From the NCBI GenBank assembly GCA_035689095.1, contig DASSMB010000029.1, positions 1-52,588 of the forward strand: a stretch of DNA of 52,588 bases, read 5' to 3'. Origin of the DNA: JACDDK01 sp035689095. GTDB taxonomy: Bacteria > Actinomycetota > Rubrobacteria > Rubrobacterales > Rubrobacteraceae. The notes beneath the pieces are model-generated. The model saw only the letters and a program-made list of their open reading frames with translations. It was not told the DNA's origin and did no database searches. Both the position numbers and the translations under genes were made by a program. Shown one piece after another: positions 49,578 to 52,588 of the stretch (the stretch's first letter is position 1; each line of letters opens with the position of its first letter).

Positions 49578-50180
49578 ATGGACGAAGGTGGCGCAAGAGA
49601 GGTCGGGACGGTGGTCGAGGCGGTCTCATCAGAGCAGTTGGGGGCTCGGGTGCGGGATCTCCGGCGGCGGCGCGGGTTGACTCTGGAGGCGCTCGCGGAG
49701 AGTTCTGGGGTGAGTCGGGCCATGATCTCCAAGCTCGAACGCGGTGAGAAGAACCCGACCCTCGTCATCGCCGCCAGACTCGCGGAGGGGCTCGGCGTCA
49801 CCCTCTCCCAACTCGCCGGGATGGAGGAGCGGCGCGAGGTGATCGTGGTTCCCAGGGACAGGCGCATGGTCATGCGCGACCCCGAGACGGGTTTCGAGCG
49901 CCAGGTACTCTCCCCGAACTTCGCCGGGCGAGGCGTGGAGTTCGTCCGCAACGTAGTCCCGGAGGGAGGGACGTCGGGTGAGTTTCCGCCACACAAGAAG
50001 GGCGTAGAGGAGTACATCGTAGTGGAACATGGCCGGCTCAGGGCGGTGCTTGGAGCCGAGGAGTATGTGCTGGAAGAGGGCGACGCCGTCTACTTCGAGG
50101 CAGATGTTGCGCACCGCTTCGACAACCTGGGCGAGGGAGCGTGCAGCTACTACCTCATCATAAGCTCACGAGGTGTGTGA
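49578..50180 (+). CDS. XRE-family regulator with C-terminal cupin
   Basis: The 200-residue protein has an N-terminal helix-turn-helix (LGARVRDLRRRRGLTLEALAESSGVSRAMISKLERGEKNPTL, residues 20-62) and a C-terminal cupin (PPHKKGVEEYIVVEHGRLRAVLGAEEYVLEEGDAVYFEADVAHRFDNLG). The cupin keeps the first motif as HKKGVEEY and has AHRFDN, so it may bind metal or a small acid. Regulators of this form often sense a substrate of the neighbouring transporter; lactate or a related acid is the natural guess. Its ATG adjoins the palindrome, which it probably binds, controlling both lctP and itself. Confidence 0.88.
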   Translation: MDEGGAREVGTVVEAVSSEQLGARVRDLRRRRGLTLEALAESSGVSRAMISKLERGEKNPTLVIAARLAEGLGVTLSQLAGMEERREVIVVPRDRRMVMRDPETGFERQVLSPNFAGRGVEFVRNVVPEGGTSGEFPPHKKGVEEYIVVEHGRLRAVLGAEEYVLEEGDAVYFEADVAHRFDNLGEGACSYYLIISSRGV

Positions 50181-50197
50181 GCCCCGGAGAGGTCGCG

Positions 50198-50680
50198 TTA
50201 TGAGGCTTCGAGCAGGCTGGTCTTGCGGAGGCGAGCCTCGTAGCCGGCGCGGTGTCCGCGATAATATTCGAGCCTTTCGGGGGCGTTCTCCCACTTCATC
50301 AGGCTGCGGTTCCTGGTGAAAAGCTCCTGGCTCCTGTAGCGGCCGTCGAGCCACCCGGACCAGTAGGCCTCGCTGTGATCCGGCGACTTCCACGAGACTT
50401 TGCTTGCGGAGACCGGTACGACCTCGGAGCCGCAGGCCGGACACCAGTAGACGCCGTCCGGGAGACGCCGCATCTCGGGGTGTCCGCACTCGCAGGCGTG
50501 GTTCCCCGTGGCATCCGGCAGCGACGCTATATCCAGGAGCGTCTTGAGCGTCGGGCCGCCTATGAGGCTGCTACAGGTGTCGCAGCGGGCGGACTCGCGC
50601 CCGACGGGATGAAGGACGCCCGATCCGCACAGGGGGCAGTTGAGGGTCTTCGGGCTGGTGGTTGTCGAGAGGTCTGCCAT
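50198..50680 (-). CDS. Unknown zinc-ribbon protein, 160 aa
   Basis: Two zinc-ribbon modules are visible: Cys15, Cys18, Cys33, Cys36 (CPLCGSG ... CDTC), and Cys63, Cys65, Cys80, Cys83 (CECGHPEMRRLPDGVYWCPACGSEV). The C-terminal 60 residues are rich in Tyr, Trp and Arg (SEAYWSGWLDGRYRS, YYRGHRAGYEARLRK), like a nucleic-acid-binding tail. I recognise no named family. AAAGGA gives a ribosome site for ATG 50680. CTGGTA and TACCAG (minus strand, about 50690-50715) form an inverted repeat over the promoter region. It converges on the XRE-cupin gene with 17 bp between. Confidence 0.72.
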   Translation of the reverse strand: MADLSTTTSPKTLNCPLCGSGVLHPVGRESARCDTCSSLIGGPTLKTLLDIASLPDATGNHACECGHPEMRRLPDGVYWCPACGSEVVPVSASKVSWKSPDHSEAYWSGWLDGRYRSQELFTRNRSLMKWENAPERLEYYRGHRAGYEARLRKTSLLEAS

Positions 50681-50830
50681 CTCCTGTCCTTTCCTGGTAT
50701 CTCTTGTCTGTACCAGTAATTATCCGTCCGAAGGACAAGGAAGACATCGCACAAATGATTGATCTTTTTATCACGAGAATTAAGCAGTAGTTTCTAGCTC
50801 AAATGGCGTAGCCCATCTGGTTTAGGCTCT
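50681..50830. other. Spacer between zinc-ribbon gene and nicotinate phosphoribosyltransferase
   Basis: The 150-bp AT-rich stretch holds the promoter side of the zinc-ribbon gene, with the inverted repeat TACCAG/CTGGTA and a TAATTA -10 candidate on the minus strand, and GTCC-GAA-GGAC. No gene is seen. Confidence 0.5.
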
Positions 50831-52000
50831 TTAGAGCGTGAAACGCCCCGTCGAGAGCTGGGCCAGGACCCGTTCCCGCATCTCCGAGACGTCCGAGCCG
50901 GCAGCGTACAGGTCTTCTATGGGTTGCAGCAGGTCCGACGCGCCCAGAGGGATGTCCGCGCCGGCGGGGGTGACGTGATGGGAGCCGTTATCCAGCCGGA
51001 GTAGCTGCTTGCGTCCGCCGCGTTTGCCGCGTTTGGAGCGGTCCTCGCCGTTCACCTCCACGATATCGAGGGAGTAGTCGATCATGGGGGCATCCGCGAT
51101 GGCGCCCCCGACCCCGTAGGCGTCGCAGACGGGGTTCAGGTGGAGGATGTAGTCCACGTCAATGCCGCCGGAGGCGAAGATCTTGACGTGGGAGAAGCCG
51201 TTGCGGTCGAGCTCCCAGCGCACCTCGCGCATCAGGTCGCGGAAGTCGCCGCGCCGGTTGCCGGGGGTGTCCATGCGGATGGCGTAGATGGAGTCCGGGA
51301 TCTCCCGCGCCGCTATGAGCGCCCCGAACTTCTCATCGTCGAAAGTGTCTATGAGGATGGTGCGCGGTACGTCCGGCGCCACGGTCTCGTCGAAGGCGCG
51401 GGCGGCCTCGGCGGTCGAGCCGATCAGGAGCACCAGCGCGTGTGGCAGGGTTCCGCTGGCCGGAATTCCGAGCCTGCGGGCGGCGAGCTCCACCGCTACC
51501 CCGTCGCAGCCGCCCAGGTACGCGGCCCGCTCTATCATCGGCGTGACCGCCGGGTGCATCCGGCGCGCCCCGAAGGAGACGACCGGCTTATCGCCAGCGG
51601 CGATGCGGCACCGGGCCGCGCCCGTGGCGACCCCCGACGCCTGGCAAAGAAAGCCCAGGATCGCCGTCTCGTGCTCCGCGAACGCGCCGTACGGACCGGA
51701 GAGCGCAAGCACCGGCTCGTTCGGCCCGCAGATGGTGCCCTCCGGCACCGCCCGCACCTCCACCTCCGTTCCGTCCAACAGGTGCGCCACCTCGTCTAGG
51801 CCCGCCACCACGAACCACTCGTCCGGGTTCGAGGTCTTGTAGGCGACCTCCGCGTGGACGAGAGCGTTATCCAATCCGCGGGCGCGCAAGACCTGCATCG
51901 TGCGGTGGAAGTAAACGTCAGCCACCTCGGCGCCCCGTATCTCTGTCTCCGACGCCGTGTTGAACCTCAAGCTCCCGATACCGCCGCTCTTTCCCCGCAA
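50831..52000 (-). CDS. Nicotinate phosphoribosyltransferase
   Basis: The protein (389 residues from TTG 52000) belongs to the archaeal/actinobacterial NAPRTase group. It starts LRFNTASETEIRGAEVADVYFHRTM and has the active-site stretches VVSFGARRMHPAVTPMIERAAYLGGCDGVAVELAARRLG, RTILIDTFDDEKFGAL and FASGGIDVDYI. It makes nicotinate mononucleotide from nicotinic acid and PRPP, the salvage route to NAD. TTG 52000 has AAAGGG 7 nt upstream and lies after a TATGAT -10 (52040-52035). Starts at 51970 or 52039 are possible. A C-terminal GKRGGRKQLLRLDN segment is rich in Lys and Arg. Confidence 0.88.
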   Translation of the reverse strand: MRGKSGGIGSLRFNTASETEIRGAEVADVYFHRTMQVLRARGLDNALVHAEVAYKTSNPDEWFVVAGLDEVAHLLDGTEVEVRAVPEGTICGPNEPVLALSGPYGAFAEHETAILGFLCQASGVATGAARCRIAAGDKPVVSFGARRMHPAVTPMIERAAYLGGCDGVAVELAARRLGIPASGTLPHALVLLIGSTAEAARAFDETVAPDVPRTILIDTFDDEKFGALIAAREIPDSIYAIRMDTPGNRRGDFRDLMREVRWELDRNGFSHVKIFASGGIDVDYILHLNPVCDAYGVGGAIADAPMIDYSLDIVEVNGEDRSKRGKRGGRKQLLRLDNGSHHVTPAGADIPLGASDLLQPIEDLYAAGSDVSEMRERVLAQLSTGRFTL

Positions 52001-52188
52001 CCGCGTGCCCTTTCCACTAGCCTGCCTGCGGCGTATCATAGCTAATCGAAGGACTTCCGATCTCATGTCCATCGAGACATGCTGTTTTGCAGGTAGAATC
52101 CGCTGCAAGGGAGGGCAGAGGAGTATTAGGGGCTTGAAGTCTGCTTCCCTGTGAGCCGGCGGTTCTGTGGCTACGAGTCACCCTCTTA

Positions 52189-52587
52189 TCAGCCGGTCCG
52201 ACCAACAAGCCTCTTCTCGCCTACCAGGCGCCTTATCTCGGCTATGACCTCTGAGATCGAGGCTGATTTCTTGCCGAGTAGCTCGTTGGCTCCCATTCTT
52301 ATTGCCCAGGCGCGAAACTCGGTACTGTCAAGGACGGTCAGTACCAGCACCGGCAGGTTTGGGTTGACTTCACGAAGATCCTCGATCAGATCCGTGCCAA
52401 CACCGTCGGGTAATAGCAGACCTATGATCGCGACGTCGGCAGCCCTCCACCGCCCGGGGACTCCGTTGCGAGCCTCGGCCAGAGACCCGGCCTGCCCGAT
52501 CACCTCAAGGTCCGGTTCCCGCTCCAGTGCGCGCGCAAGGGCTTGACGGAAGCAAGCCTGCTCCTCAAGGAGAAAGATATGTTTCAT
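52189..52587 (-). CDS. Stand-alone pseudo-receiver domain
   Basis: The 132-residue protein is a single response-regulator receiver fold of the NarL type: HIFLLEEQACFRQALARALEREPDLEVIGQAG, then DVAIIGLLLPDGVGTDLIEDL and VLVLTVLD. The acidic pair is Glu8-Glu9, the switch Thr is Thr84 and the conserved Lys is Lys106 or 107. The phospho-acceptor Asp is Gly56 (codon GGT, one base from GAT). No output domain follows. So it cannot be phosphorylated in the normal way and may act by protein contact. ATG 52587 begins at the window edge, so the upstream context is missing. Confidence 0.78.
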   Translation of the reverse strand: MKHIFLLEEQACFRQALARALEREPDLEVIGQAGSLAEARNGVPGRWRAADVAIIGLLLPDGVGTDLIEDLREVNPNLPVLVLTVLDSTEFRAWAIRMGANELLGKKSASISEVIAEIRRLVGEKRLVGRTG

Positions 52588-52588
52588 G

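Overview
The window reads as ordinary chromosome of a GC-rich actinomycete. The mix of genes (SppA of the long two-domain type, VanW/PG-binding protein, DUF2339 and DUF2723 membrane proteins, a short RpoD-like sigma factor, GH15 glucanase, MIP18-type Fe-S protein, nicotinate phosphoribosyltransferase) and the many GTG/TTG starts fit a Rubrobacter-like member of Actinomycetota. That placement is inference from gene style, not from a marker gene. I see no rRNA, tRNA, CRISPR array, transposase, integrase or prophage.

Layout. 1-8.9 kb: end of a mechanosensitive channel gene, a CoA-type Nudix hydrolase, a two-gene membrane unit (small protein plus DUF2339), a spacer with three DnaA-box-like 9-mers, then sufT-like, HAD phosphatase, yjbQ, type II NADH dehydrogenase and pgsA. 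8.9-14.7 kb: recQ and a DJ-1/PfpI protein, a small membrane protein, a long coiled-coil protein and a PerR/Fur regulator. 14.7-22 kb: sppA, an Fsr-like MFS exporter, an MMPL exporter, a second Fur regulator, and a PAP2-MBL pair. 22-26.4 kb: housekeeping-type sigma factor facing away from a gene joining an RsbRD-like sensor to a degenerate GGDEF domain, a haem-monooxygenase-like gene, a 46-residue membrane protein, a Crp regulator and uppP. 26.4-33.3 kb: pheA with a possible Phe-codon leader, a HARE-HTH protein, an HhH-glycosylase-like protein, an HTH/cold-shock fusion, a DUF2723 glycosyltransferase-like protein, a histidine phosphatase and a glutaredoxin.

33.4-43.5 kb: VanW, RidA plus flavin reductase, then a tightly packed plus-strand block prsW-mobA-ydcF-eamA-(membrane protein)-cbiB-cobD-cobU-cobS, the late steps of cobalamin assembly. 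43.5-52.6 kb: UPF0173 hydrolase, GH15, formimidoyltransferase, nitrilase-family amidase, a lactate permease divergent from an XRE-cupin regulator with a palindrome filling the gap, a zinc-ribbon protein, nicotinate phosphoribosyltransferase and a stand-alone receiver domain lacking its phospho-acceptor Asp.

The most interesting signals are regulatory. At least six genes have a -10 box exactly 6 nt before the start codon, implying leaderless mRNAs. Several genes with a leader instead carry a short upstream ORF whose stop overlaps the main start as NTGA. Other points are the pheA leader, the DnaA-box cluster, the cobU reading frame without a normal start codon, the pseudo-receiver, and the HARE-HTH/HhH pair. 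I did not find a clear multi-gene system that I would call new.
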